A DNA stretch of 64,000 nt from Pedobacter sp. FW305-3-2-15-E-R2A2 (GTDB lineage Bacteria > Bacteroidota > Bacteroidia > Sphingobacteriales > Sphingobacteriaceae): contig NZ_CP151803.1 of NCBI RefSeq assembly GCF_038446955.1, forward strand, positions 7,316,001-7,380,000, in the 5' to 3' direction. Both the position numbers and the translations under genes were made by a program. Shown here in pieces: positions 9,126 to 18,112 of the stretch (the stretch's first letter is position 1; every line of letters starts with the position of its first letter). The notes under the pieces are model-generated. The model was not told the origin of the DNA. It saw nothing but the letters and a program-made list of their open reading frames with translations, and did no database searches.

Positions 9126-9146
9126 ATTAGCGAATATTTCGCTAAT
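9126..9146. promoter_or_regulatory. Palindromic operator between regulator and aceB
   Basis: Perfect inverted repeat with arms ATTAGCGAA (9126-9134) and TTCGCTAAT (9138-9146) around TAT. A -7-like TATCTTGC at 9160-9167 puts the palindrome over or just upstream of the -33 position of aceB, and 45 bp upstream of the divergent regulator start. It is a probable binding site for the XRE/ScfR-like protein. Confidence 0.7.
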
Positions 9147-9182
9147 TGAGAATAATCCGTATCTTGCATAAAACTTACAACC

Positions 9183-10898
9183 ATGACATCAATTATGAAC
9201 CACCCCAGCAAATGGAATCCTGCCCCGGAGGGCATGACCATTAAAGCTCCGTTCCAGGAAGCTTACCAGGAAATACTTGGGGATGATGCACTGCAGTTTA
9301 TTAAGGCATTGCACCTCCATTTTAATGTGCATCGCAAAGCCTTACTTAAAGAGAGAGAGGTAGTGCAGCAAAAAATTGATGCCGGATGGAAACCTCGTTT
9401 TCTTCCGGAAACAGCAGAGATACGGAGCAGCGAATGGCAGATTGCCCCGGTACCCGAAGATATTCTGGACCGTCGGGTGGAAATTACCGGACCCGTTGAC
9501 CGCAAGATGATCATTAATGCTATGAATTCTGGCGCTAATGTTTTTATGGCCGATTTTGAAGACAGTAACTCTCCAAACTGGGAGAACATCATTGGTGGTC
9601 AGGTTAACCTGCGTGATGCCATTAACCGTTCTATCAGCTTTGTCAATGCGGATAACGGAAAGGAATATAAGTTAAATGAGCAGACCGCTACTTTATTCGT
9701 TCGTCCCAGAGGCTGGCACCTGGAGGAAAAACATATTGAAGTTAATGGAGCGCCCATCAGTGGAAGCTTGCTTGATTTTGGACTTTACTTTTTTCATAAT
9801 GCCAAAACGCTCTTGCAAAAAGGAACGGGCCCATACTTCTATTTACCAAAATTAGAAAGTTATAGAGAAGCCAGACTTTGGAATGATGTATTTGTATTCG
9901 CACAGGAATATTGCGGTGTGGCTTATGGAAGCATCAAGGCAACTGTATTGGTAGAGACCATTCTTGCTCCATTTCAGCTAAATGAAATATTATTTGAGTT
10001 GAAAGACCATTCTGCCGGTATGAACTGCGGCCGCTGGGACTATATTTTTTCCTTCATTAAGAAGTTCAGGAATATTCCGGGATATGTCTTTCCAGACCGT
10101 TCACAGGTAAATATGACCGTGCCTTTTATGCGGGCATACACCCAATTGGTGATAAAAACCTGTCATAAACGCGGGGCACATGCCATAGGTGGGATGGCGG
10201 CACAAATTCCAATTAAAAATAACGAAGCCGCCAACGAAGCTGCTCTAAAAAAGGTAAAAGCAGACAAGTTGAGGGAAGTAACAGATGGCCACGATGGGAC
10301 CTGGGTTGCGCACCCGGGACTGGTTGCCATTGCTAAGGAAATATTTGATGTCGGTATGAAAACAGCAAATCAACTCCATGTAAAACGGGAAGATTTTATT
10401 TGTACGGCAGACGAATTATTACAATTACCAGAGGGAACGATCACCGAAGAAGGATTAAGACAAAATATCAATGTGGGGATTTTGTATCTCGAAAACTGGC
10501 TTCGTGGAAATGGTGCTGCAGCCATTTATAACCTGATGGAAGATGCCGCGACCGCAGAGATTTGTCGCACACAGGTTTGGCAATGGTTACACAATAAAGC
10601 CAGTTTAGAAGATGGCAGAATCATTAACCATAGTTTGTACGAAGACATGAGAGATGATGAGATTGAACAAATCAGGAGCACGGTAGGGAGTAAAGCTTAC
10701 CAGGAAGGCCAATACGTTCAGGCGATCTGTATTTTCAATAAATTGATTGTTCAGAATAAATGGGTTGACTTTCTCACCCTGCCAGGTTATGAACTCATTC
10801 TTTCTAATGATGAGAAGAAAGTTTGTGAAGAAGAAGTCCGGGAGCCGGAAAGCGTGTCTTCTCTTTTTGTAACAGATGAAAAAACGATAACCATATAA
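9183..10898 (+). CDS. aceB: Malate synthase A
   Basis: Glyoxylate shunt enzyme that condenses glyoxylate with acetyl-CoA to give malate. Recognised by FMADFEDSNSPNWENI, the RPRGWHLEEKH segment, and GYVFPDRSQVNMTVPFMRAY with the later GGMAAQIP motif. The C-terminal helical domain (AAIYNLMEDAATAEI) is complete. At 571 residues it is slightly longer than the usual 530 or so; the extra residues are a C-terminal tail. A second ATG at 9195 is possible as the start. It is followed after 38 bp by aceA, so this is an aceBA operon driven from the palindrome-bearing promoter. Confidence 0.95.
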   Translation: MTSIMNHPSKWNPAPEGMTIKAPFQEAYQEILGDDALQFIKALHLHFNVHRKALLKEREVVQQKIDAGWKPRFLPETAEIRSSEWQIAPVPEDILDRRVEITGPVDRKMIINAMNSGANVFMADFEDSNSPNWENIIGGQVNLRDAINRSISFVNADNGKEYKLNEQTATLFVRPRGWHLEEKHIEVNGAPISGSLLDFGLYFFHNAKTLLQKGTGPYFYLPKLESYREARLWNDVFVFAQEYCGVAYGSIKATVLVETILAPFQLNEILFELKDHSAGMNCGRWDYIFSFIKKFRNIPGYVFPDRSQVNMTVPFMRAYTQLVIKTCHKRGAHAIGGMAAQIPIKNNEAANEAALKKVKADKLREVTDGHDGTWVAHPGLVAIAKEIFDVGMKTANQLHVKREDFICTADELLQLPEGTITEEGLRQNINVGILYLENWLRGNGAAAIYNLMEDAATAEICRTQVWQWLHNKASLEDGRIINHSLYEDMRDDEIEQIRSTVGSKAYQEGQYVQAICIFNKLIVQNKWVDFLTLPGYELILSNDEKKVCEEEVREPESVSSLFVTDEKTITI

Positions 10899-10936
10899 AA
10901 AATCAATGTAAATGTTAACCTAAAAAACGAACCACA

Positions 10937-12214
10937 ATGGGAACAGATCATAGAGCTACCCGATTATTTACCGAATGGCAAACCAATCCGAGATGGGAGG
11001 GGATCAATCGGCCTTATACCGCAGAAGAAGTTTTGAAATTGCGCAGTAAAGTAGAAATTGAATATACTTTGGCCAAACATGGGGCAGAGAAATTATGGGA
11101 AAAATTGAAAATGCAGTCATATGTTGCGGCTCTGGGGGCCCTGACAGGGAATCAGGCTGTACAGGAAGTAGCCGCAGGATTAGATGCGATTTACCTGAGC
11201 GGATGGCAGGTTGCAGCTGATGCCAATTCCTCAGGAACCATGTATCCGGATCAATCTTTGTATCCTGTAAATTCAGTACCTGACGTGGTGAAAAGGATTA
11301 ACAATGCCTTATTGCGTTGTGAACAGATTGATTCTGTAAATGGAGATAACTCGAAAGACTGGATGGCACCCATTGTTGCAGATGCTGAGGCTGGTTTTGG
11401 AGGAAATTTAAATGCATTTGAATTGATGAAAGCAATGATTGATGGTGGAGCATCCGGTGTTCATTTTGAAGATCAGTTGTCTTCTGCAAAAAAATGCGGG
11501 CATTTGGGTGGGAAAGTATTGGTTCCTACACAGGAAGCCATAAATAAACTAATTGCAGCAAGATTGGCGGCAGATGTGATGAATGTTTCGACGATCATTA
11601 TTGCACGCACAGACGGAGAAGCGGCGAATCTGATTACTTCTGATATTGATGTAAGAGATCAGGAATTCATTACAGGCGAGCGAACCAATGAAGGGTTTTA
11701 TTCAGTAAGAAATGGATTGGAACAATGTATTTCACGTGGTTTGTCCTATGCGCCTTATGCGGATATGATCTGGATGGAAACTTCGCAACCCGATCTTGCC
11801 ATTGCAAAAGCATTTGCTGAAGCGATTCATGCTGTTTATCCAGGAAAACTTTTGGCTTATAACTGTTCTCCATCTTTCAATTGGAGCAAACACCTGAAAG
11901 AAGAAGAGATGGAAACGTTTCGTGAAGATCTGGCGGCTTTGGGATATAGGTTCCAGTTCATTACGCTAGCCGGCTTCCATGCATTAAATACCTCTATGTT
12001 TGAACTGTCTCAATCGTACAGGGAAAGCGGTATGGCTGGTTTCTCTAAATTGCAGCAAAGGGAATTTGCATTGCAGGAGCATGGTTTTAAGGCCGTGAAA
12101 CACCAGACTTTCGTGGGAACCGGATATTTTGATTGCGTTCAGAGCACCGTGCAGCAAGGAACTGCCTCTACTATGGCCATGAAAGACAGTACGGAAACAG
12201 CTCAGTTTCATTAG
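10937..12214 (+). CDS. aceA: Isocitrate lyase
   Basis: Cleaves isocitrate to succinate and glyoxylate, the first step of the glyoxylate shunt. The catalytic motif KKCGH is at residues 185-189 with Cys187 as the active-site base. The magnesium-binding PIVADAEAGFGG region and YNCSPSFNW substrate loop are present. At 425 residues it is the short bacterial type. Second gene of aceBA; a bidirectional terminator follows. Confidence 0.97.
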   Translation: MGTDHRATRLFTEWQTNPRWEGINRPYTAEEVLKLRSKVEIEYTLAKHGAEKLWEKLKMQSYVAALGALTGNQAVQEVAAGLDAIYLSGWQVAADANSSGTMYPDQSLYPVNSVPDVVKRINNALLRCEQIDSVNGDNSKDWMAPIVADAEAGFGGNLNAFELMKAMIDGGASGVHFEDQLSSAKKCGHLGGKVLVPTQEAINKLIAARLAADVMNVSTIIIARTDGEAANLITSDIDVRDQEFITGERTNEGFYSVRNGLEQCISRGLSYAPYADMIWMETSQPDLAIAKAFAEAIHAVYPGKLLAYNCSPSFNWSKHLKEEEMETFREDLAALGYRFQFITLAGFHALNTSMFELSQSYRESGMAGFSKLQQREFALQEHGFKAVKHQTFVGTGYFDCVQSTVQQGTASTMAMKDSTETAQFH

Positions 12215-12230
12215 CTAACATGATCTATAT

Positions 12231-12276
12231 AAAAGAAAGTGGGTGCCTAAAATATTTTAGGCACCCACTTTCTTTT
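12231..12276. terminator. Bidirectional terminator, perfect palindrome
   Basis: A 46-bp perfect palindrome: 23-nt arms centred on GTGGGTGCC/GGCACCCAC with flanking A- and T-runs. It serves aceBA from the left and the convergent SRPBCC gene from the right. Confidence 0.9.
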
Positions 12277-12300
12277 GCAATTGAAGGAAAAGGCATTTAG

Positions 12301-12732
12301 TTAGCTTGCCAATGATTCTGCATATTTTTTGAAGTTATCCAGGATCGCTTGCCAGCCACCTTTCTGCATTTCTATCGGATTTGTACTTTCAGCTTCAAAT
12401 GTTTCAGTTATTTTCGTCGTGTTGCCATCTCTGACAAATGAAATACTCACTTTTCTATCATCTCCAAGTGTATAAGCAATGAGTTCGTTGGTTTTTACCT
12501 CGTCGTAGACTCCGGAAAAGTCAAAACCGAAGCTACCATCTTTAGCTTCCATCCTTGACAGGAATTTTCCTCCTGTGCGCAAATCATTTTCCACTCTCGG
12601 GGTATGCCAATCTTCAGAAGCATTGTTCCATTTTATAATATGTTCCGGAGAGGTCCATGCGTTCCAAACGGTGTCTACTGCTGCGTTTACAATTGTTTCT
12701 ACTGTAATGTTGATCTGATTTGTTGTATTCAT
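12301..12732 (-). CDS. SRPBCC / AHSA1-type ligand-binding protein
   Basis: A 143-residue START-like protein of the Activator-of-Hsp90-ATPase-1 group. The N-terminal strand with VDTVWNAWTSPEHIIKWN, the GGKFLSRMEAKDGSF turn and the C-terminal helix GWQAILDNFKKYAESL are diagnostic. These proteins bind small hydrophobic ligands in a deep cavity, and the ligand here is unknown. Single gene, convergent with aceA. Confidence 0.85.
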   Translation of the reverse strand: MNTTNQINITVETIVNAAVDTVWNAWTSPEHIIKWNNASEDWHTPRVENDLRTGGKFLSRMEAKDGSFGFDFSGVYDEVKTNELIAYTLGDDRKVSISFVRDGNTTKITETFEAESTNPIEMQKGGWQAILDNFKKYAESLAS

Positions 12733-12867
12733 TTTGCTTAATTTTAATTGAATGATTCTGGTTAATGATTGAATGATGTAAAATTAGCCGGACTTTCCTG
12801 GAAACGCGATAGGGAGAAACGACAAAATGAAGGGGAATTTACGACAAGAAGCATGTTGTAATTTTTA

Positions 12868-14142
12868 TTAACAAGGCATCGTTTTAGTCGAATTGATTAA
12901 TAATTGCATGGCATTTTGTTTTAGCATCATGGCCTCTTCTTTTTTTATGAAAGCTTCATCTGAAGTAAATATAAAGTCTATTTCTCCTCTGAATGTCGTG
13001 GTAGAGAGTGTGCTTGGATTGCCGAAAGGGAACATAGTGGAAGGAGAGTGTAAGGCTTCTACTTCAAGGATACCGTAATTTTCTTTGATGCGGACCTTCC
13101 CCATATTGGAAAAGGTAAAATCGTGAATTCCTCTTTCTGCTTTAGCATATTTACTCATTTTTGGAAGGGCCCGCAGTAGCCCACTGCTATACAGAAAAAA
13201 TTTATTGATATCCATCTTGTTGATTTCCTGCTGAAGCTTTTCTTTAAACATCCTTGCCGGAACCCAAAGGTTATTATTTTCATTTGCTTTTAAGCTCAGG
13301 CTTATCATTGCAGGAAAGGCAAAAAACATGTCCTCTTTAATCTCAGGAAGGAATTTTCGCATATCCACGGCACAGTAAAGTCTGGAGTATGATTTAAGTT
13401 GCTTAATTTGTTGATGGGCCTTTAAAAAGGCTATGGACAGTGCGGAATGAATGGAAATCTCTGCCGTCTTACAACCTTTCAGGATCATGGCTGACTCTTC
13501 TCTGTTTATTTTCCAGTGCAAGAAGTAGGGCTGCTCTCTTTTGATTTCTTTTTTTAAACATAAAATATTTAAACTGAACTGTACCAGTTTAGCAAAGATG
13601 CTAACTTTTATAATATTGGTTTTATTATGTCTAATGCTGTCAGGAATAAATTCTTCAACGGAGGAGAAGGAGTGATAACTGCCAATATCCAAATGCGGTT
13701 CAGCTAATAAACGAAGTGTTTCGTCCATCATGCTCAAAACAGATTTGCCATCACAAATGCAATGATGGCAGACGAAAATTAAGTCTGATACCTCTTCTGA
13801 TCTTATCCAAACTAGTCTTGCGAGCGGTTGATCCTTTAAAATAAAAGGATTGAGGCATTCTGCGATGGACTCTTTTTCCCAATCCTCATTACTGTGTCGC
13901 CTAACCATGCGCACAGGTATTTCAGAGATGTCTTTTCGTTCCACAAAAAAGAGAGTGCCATTGTCTTCTTTTACAACATCCACCCTGAGCAAAGGATGTC
14001 TTTTCTGAATTTTTGAGAGTGCATCGTATAAGGCTTTTTCGGGAATGTTTCCTTTGATTCTGATGCCAGATACAACGTTAACGACTCCAGAGCCGTTGGC
14101 ATACATCGTACCTTCAATTAAAGAGAGCTTTCTTTTTAACAT
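12868..14142 (-). CDS. Condensation-domain / alcohol acetyltransferase-like acyltransferase
   Basis: A 424-residue stand-alone member of the CoA-dependent acyltransferase superfamily. The hallmark HHxxxDG is seen as HHCICDG (His126, His127, Asp131, Gly132). The second family feature, a DFTFSNMGKV-like strand in the C-terminal half, is present. Relatives include NRPS condensation domains and the PapA-type transferases that esterify alcohols with acyl groups. No carrier-protein or NRPS partner is nearby, so the donor and acceptor cannot be named. Same strand as and downstream of the 2OG oxygenase, separated by about 100 bp. Confidence 0.7.
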   Translation of the reverse strand: MLKRKLSLIEGTMYANGSGVVNVVSGIRIKGNIPEKALYDALSKIQKRHPLLRVDVVKEDNGTLFFVERKDISEIPVRMVRRHSNEDWEKESIAECLNPFILKDQPLARLVWIRSEEVSDLIFVCHHCICDGKSVLSMMDETLRLLAEPHLDIGSYHSFSSVEEFIPDSIRHNKTNIIKVSIFAKLVQFSLNILCLKKEIKREQPYFLHWKINREESAMILKGCKTAEISIHSALSIAFLKAHQQIKQLKSYSRLYCAVDMRKFLPEIKEDMFFAFPAMISLSLKANENNNLWVPARMFKEKLQQEINKMDINKFFLYSSGLLRALPKMSKYAKAERGIHDFTFSNMGKVRIKENYGILEVEALHSPSTMFPFGNPSTLSTTTFRGEIDFIFTSDEAFIKKEEAMMLKQNAMQLLINSTKTMPC

Positions 14143-14248
14143 AAATCGAGCAAATTTCTATTAAAGTTAGGCTAATTTATTCTCCTTCAAAATCAAGATT
14201 AATTAAATTCTTTCGCTTTAGATCTCCTTTAGTATTCTCGTTTTTTCA

Positions 14249-14926
14249 TTACATCACCTTTAGCCAGCCTGTGATGCTCATTCTGGGTTTATTTGTGAGT
14301 AAAACTTCATGAGCCAGCTCACTGCTTTTGAAGAACACACTTTTTCCATTTAATGGACTGATGTTTTGAAGATTGTTCAGATGATGAATGCAGAGTTCGC
14401 CACCGTCATTTATTTTCCAATCTGTATTTAGATACATGATCATTGAATATTGTCTGCTTCCATTACTACGAAACTGGTCAAGGTGTTTTTTATAAAAACT
14501 CCCTTTTTCATACAACGTATAATGAAATTCATAGCCAGTGATACCTGTATAGCAGGTGCTGTTCAGGTGACTTACAAAGCGGTCCATCAAATCGAAAAAA
14601 TCATTTTCATGTTGATTATTGTGCTTTCGGTCAAGCCAGTATATCCGGTCACTTCTAAATAATTTATCATGGACTACCAGCGTGTCGTTTCCTGTTCCGG
14701 CGGATAAAAGGAGGTTTTCTTTGTAAAGTTGCGTTAAGTTGTTTTTCAAATGAGCGGCAAGATCTTCGCTTAAAAAATGTTCTGCTATACCAACCTTGTT
14801 TTCTATGAAGCTGTCAATGAGTTTATTAAAGATTTGTTCCAATGGAATGGTCATCACGATTTCGGGCATCATCGCCCTTACCTGGTGTAAGGTAGTTTTA
14901 ATTAATGGTAAGTGTTTGAAAATCAA
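14249..14926 (-). CDS. 2-oxoglutarate/Fe(II)-dependent oxygenase (prolyl hydroxylase type)
   Basis: Residues about 120-225 form the P4Hc-type double-stranded beta helix. The iron ligands are His138 and Asp140 (FYKKHLDQF) and His206 (SSELAHEVL); Arg215 (KPRMSITGW) would bind 2-oxoglutarate. Full catalytic set, so likely active. The first 25 residues are uncertain; internal ATGs at codons 19, 20 and 25 could be the real start. Members hydroxylate proline in proteins or free amino acids; the substrate is unknown here. Confidence 0.8.
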   Translation of the reverse strand: MIFKHLPLIKTTLHQVRAMMPEIVMTIPLEQIFNKLIDSFIENKVGIAEHFLSEDLAAHLKNNLTQLYKENLLLSAGTGNDTLVVHDKLFRSDRIYWLDRKHNNQHENDFFDLMDRFVSHLNSTCYTGITGYEFHYTLYEKGSFYKKHLDQFRSNGSRQYSMIMYLNTDWKINDGGELCIHHLNNLQNISPLNGKSVFFKSSELAHEVLLTNKPRMSITGWLKVM

Positions 14927-15057
14927 TGAAAAACGAAAAGGTGGAAAAGAAGGATAGGTTTTGTGATTAAAGTCTATGGAATTAGTAGTTTATTTATTTA
15001 TCTTTGTTTTACCTTAAGGCTCATGGACATAAAAAGCCTAATTAAATCAACCGATAT

Positions 15058-16068
15058 ATGATGAAAACACTAACTATAGCTACACTATCGTTGCTCTTGA
15101 GTAGCGCAGCGGTTTACGCACAGGAGAAAAGTAATGTAGAAATTACGGGAACGGTTAAAGGACTGAATTCAGGCAAGGTCTACCTGCAGAAATTCGATAA
15201 TAAAATGTTTTTTACATTGGATTCTGCAGAGCTGAAAGATGGAACTTTCAAATTTAATAAGACACTTAAATTACCGGAGTTGTATGGTTTAACTGTAGAT
15301 AAGGAGGAGAGTCCGCTGTATGTCTTTTTAGAAAAAGGGAAAGTAGATGTTTCTCTGGACCCGGAAGGTTATTATAGGAATTCGGTGGTAACCGGATCTG
15401 CTTCCAATGATTTATTTACCAGCTACAAAAAACAAAAAGAGGTTAAAATAGGCGCATTTATTAAGGAGAATCCAAGCTCTTTAGTCGCGGCTTATGTTCT
15501 TTACAGGGATTTCTCGTATAGATTGAGTCCGGAAGAGATTAGACAGAATTTGCAGTTACTGGATCCTAAATTATCCAATACGCCCTATGTTGTGGTACTG
15601 AAAGACCTGGTAAATGTATTAACCAGTGTTGGTATTGGAAATAAGGCTCCTGATTTTGAAGGATTAACACCAGAGGGAAAATCAATTAAATTATCTGATC
15701 ATTTTGGAAAATATTTATTGCTTGATTTCTGGGCATCCTGGTGTGGACCTTGCAGAAGGGAGAATCCAAATCTGGTAAAAGCTTATCAGAAATATCATGA
15801 TAAGGGATTTGAAATCTTTGCTGTATCTCTTGATAAAAATAAAGAAGCCTGGTTAAAAGGGATTAAAGATGACAACTTGAGTTGGACACACGTTTCTGAC
15901 CTTGCCTTTTGGAATAGTGCAGCTGCGAAGTTGTATGGGGTTAGGGCGATTCCTGCCAATGTACTTATTGACCCTAATGGAGTAATTGTTGGTAGAAACC
16001 TGAGAGGAGAAGATCTGGATAAAAAACTGGAAGAACTTCTTTCCACCCCTTTAGCAAAGACTCCATAA
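15058..16068 (+). CDS. TlpA-like thioredoxin with N-terminal DUF4369 domain
   Basis: Exported disulfide reductase of 336 residues. A signal peptide (MMKTLTIATLSLLLSSAAVYAQ) is followed by a beta-rich DUF4369 domain (about 25-125). The AhpC/TSA-thioredoxin fold follows, with the redox motif WCGPC at residues 228-232 and the cis-proline segment RAIPANVLID. Such proteins keep periplasmic cysteines reduced or serve cytochrome maturation in Bacteroidota. The second codon is also ATG, so the start may be one codon later. Single gene with its own terminator. Confidence 0.9.
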   Translation: MMKTLTIATLSLLLSSAAVYAQEKSNVEITGTVKGLNSGKVYLQKFDNKMFFTLDSAELKDGTFKFNKTLKLPELYGLTVDKEESPLYVFLEKGKVDVSLDPEGYYRNSVVTGSASNDLFTSYKKQKEVKIGAFIKENPSSLVAAYVLYRDFSYRLSPEEIRQNLQLLDPKLSNTPYVVVLKDLVNVLTSVGIGNKAPDFEGLTPEGKSIKLSDHFGKYLLLDFWASWCGPCRRENPNLVKAYQKYHDKGFEIFAVSLDKNKEAWLKGIKDDNLSWTHVSDLAFWNSAAAKLYGVRAIPANVLIDPNGVIVGRNLRGEDLDKKLEELLSTPLAKTP

Positions 16069-16091
16069 AAGATATTTATACAAGTGTTATA

Positions 16092-16137
16092 ATTCAAAAG
16101 GCCGATTCGGATTATGTTCTGAATCGGCCTTTTGAAT
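16092..16137. terminator. Bidirectional terminator
   Basis: 17-bp stem ATTCAAAAGGCCGATTC (16092-16108) and its complement (16121-16137), with A- and T-runs on the two sides. It lies between the convergent thioredoxin and aquaglyceroporin genes. Confidence 0.85.
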
Positions 16138-16139
16138 AT

Positions 16140-16871
16140 TTATATTTTGATAAACAGATCCAAAGCGAAAGCAAGCAAGGCGCCAATCAATGGGCCGGCA
16201 ACAGGAATCCATGCGTATCCCCAGTCGTTATCTCCTTTGCCATGAACCGGTAAAATGGCATGCATAATTCTTGGCCCCAGATCTCTTGCCGGGTTAATTG
16301 CATAGCCTGTAGTACCTCCGAGCGATAGGCCGATGACCCAAACAAGAAAGGCGACTGGTAATGCCCCGAGAGAACCTAAGCCTATAGGTGTTTTACTAAT
16401 GCCCATAGAGGCATCGCTAAAATGAAAGATCACAAAGATCAATATAAATGTTCCAATAATTTCACTAATGAGGTTAGACCAGGTATTTCTGATGGCAGGA
16501 GCCGTACAGAATGTAGCACGTTTGGCGCCCTGATCTTCGGTTTGCTTATAGTGATCTTTGTAGGTCAGCCAAACGAGGAAGGCCCCTAAAAAAGCACCAA
16601 TAAACTGTGCGAGGATGTAAATAGGCACTTTTGCCCAGCTTAGTTTCCCGATAAGGGCAAGGCTGATGGAAACAGCAGGATTAAGGTGAGCACCACTATA
16701 TGGCCCGGCAATTACCACGCCTACAAATACGGCCAACGCCCATGCTGTCGTAATGACGATCCAGCCCCCGTTATTCCCTTTTGTTCCTGTTAAAACAACG
16801 TTGGCCACTACACCGTTTCCTAAAAGAATCATGACCATAGTGCCGATTACTTCGGCTGAAAATTCCGACAT
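16140..16871 (-). CDS. MIP-family channel, aquaglyceroporin type
   Basis: Inner-membrane channel of 243 residues with six predicted helices and two NPA boxes: HLNPAVS (64-66) and AINPARDLGPR (193-195). The aspartate after the second box (NPARD) is the marker of glycerol facilitators rather than water-only channels, so glycerol or another small polyol is the likely cargo. No glycerol kinase or dehydrogenase gene is adjacent. Confidence 0.88.
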   Translation of the reverse strand: MSEFSAEVIGTMVMILLGNGVVANVVLTGTKGNNGGWIVITTAWALAVFVGVVIAGPYSGAHLNPAVSISLALIGKLSWAKVPIYILAQFIGAFLGAFLVWLTYKDHYKQTEDQGAKRATFCTAPAIRNTWSNLISEIIGTFILIFVIFHFSDASMGISKTPIGLGSLGALPVAFLVWVIGLSLGGTTGYAINPARDLGPRIMHAILPVHGKGDNDWGYAWIPVAGPLIGALLAFALDLFIKI

Positions 16872-17202
16872 CTGAAAAGATTTAATGATTTATAACACTA
16901 ATCGTAATTATACGTAAGTATAAACAATCGTTATTGAAACTAAAAGAAGGGGATCGAAAATGTCAATTATTAATTTCCACTGTTTTTTCAGAACCTATCC
17001 CTGGAATCTGAATCTGGTTTGTATCAAATTCGATACAATTGTAGAAGAAGATGCCTTGTGCCCATCGATAAGAAAGATAAGAGATATCTGGATGCTAATT
17101 CGCTTTAAATGAATCTGTAGCCCAGATTCTGGCAAGATCCCACAGCGAAAATATAAATCTTGGCACATTTCTTTCTAAGACCCTGAGATAAAACAACACA
17201 AC
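16872..17202. other. Intergenic region with a dyad
   Basis: Divergent promoter region between the aquaglyceroporin and a PorT-like gene. It contains the inverted repeat TTGTATC (17019-17025) / GATACAA (17032-17038) with spacer AAATTC. That could be an operator; nothing else stands out. Confidence 0.4.
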
Positions 17203-17817
17203 ATGAAAAAGATCATTATTTTGGCTATAGGCCTATTCGTTGCTGGTGCAGCTAATGCACAAAGCCCCATCAGGTTAGGGGTTAAAGCAGGTTTGAACCT
17301 TCCTAATATCATTAAGGGAGATGGAAACAACAATTATAGCACTAAAGTAAATCCTGGTTTTAATGCCGGTGTTACCTTAGACATCAACCTGATCAAAGGA
17401 CTTGCATTTACTCCGGAGCTATTGTATTCGACCAAAGGATATAAAGCAGAAACTTCTTTGGGAGAATATACTCAAACTACTCACTTCATTGATATTCCAA
17501 TTTTGGCAAGCATTAATCTTGGGGGTAGTGGATTAAACCTGGTTGTAGGACCTCAGGTTTCCTTTTTAACTTCTACCAAGAATAAATTTGATAATCGTTT
17601 TGGTACTGTTATAGAAAATGAATTCAATGAAGATTCGGATAAATTTAAAAAGAGTCTTGTTGGTGGAGTAATTGGATTTAGGTATGATCTCAACGATAAA
17701 TTTGATATTCATGGTCGTTATGCTCTTGATTTCCAGAAAAACAATGAAGATGGAACGAAACAAACTCCTGAATACAAAAACCAGGTATTCTCTGTAGGTG
17801 TAGGTGTGAAATTCTAA
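17203..17817 (+). CDS. PorT-like outer-membrane beta-barrel protein
   Basis: A 204-residue protein with signal peptide (MKKIIILAIGLFVAGAANAQ) followed by eight or so amphipathic strands (RLGVKAGLNLPNI, FTPELLYSTKGYK, FIDIPILASINLG) and an aromatic/Phe C-terminus (VGVGVKF), which is the outer-membrane assembly signal. Belongs to the OmpA-like/PorT barrel group abundant in Bacteroidota; no ligand known. A paralogue follows at 18113. Confidence 0.85.
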   Translation: MKKIIILAIGLFVAGAANAQSPIRLGVKAGLNLPNIIKGDGNNNYSTKVNPGFNAGVTLDINLIKGLAFTPELLYSTKGYKAETSLGEYTQTTHFIDIPILASINLGGSGLNLVVGPQVSFLTSTKNKFDNRFGTVIENEFNEDSDKFKKSLVGGVIGFRYDLNDKFDIHGRYALDFQKNNEDGTKQTPEYKNQVFSVGVGVKF

Positions 17818-17837
17818 CCTTAGAAAAAAATATATTG

Positions 17838-17870
17838 AAGAGGGTACTTTAACAGGTACCCTCTTTTTTT
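17838..17870 (+). terminator. Intrinsic terminator
   Basis: Stem AAGAGGGTAC (17838-17847)/GTACCCTCTT (17856-17865) then T7. Ends the first PorT-like gene. Confidence 0.85.
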
Positions 17871-18112
17871 AGACAGAATTTTGTTTCTTCAAGTTTCCGG
17901 TTTCCTGATCCACACCACATTATGTGTTGGATTTGGGACAATTTAAAACCTCTCTTTTTTACTCGTGTCTAAATTTGCTTTTTGACTTTAATCGTCTGTA
18001 TGTCAGTGTGTTTGTTTTAGTGTCAATTTGCGAAATATAGGGTTAATAGCCTTTTTTGGCATGGTTATTACAATACCCACCCCGAATTTTAAACTTATTA
18101 AAATCGACAATC

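Noticed and set aside
12231..12276. Mobile-element inverted repeat
   Set aside because: A perfect palindrome between convergent genes with A/T-runs is a normal bidirectional terminator; no transposase is near.
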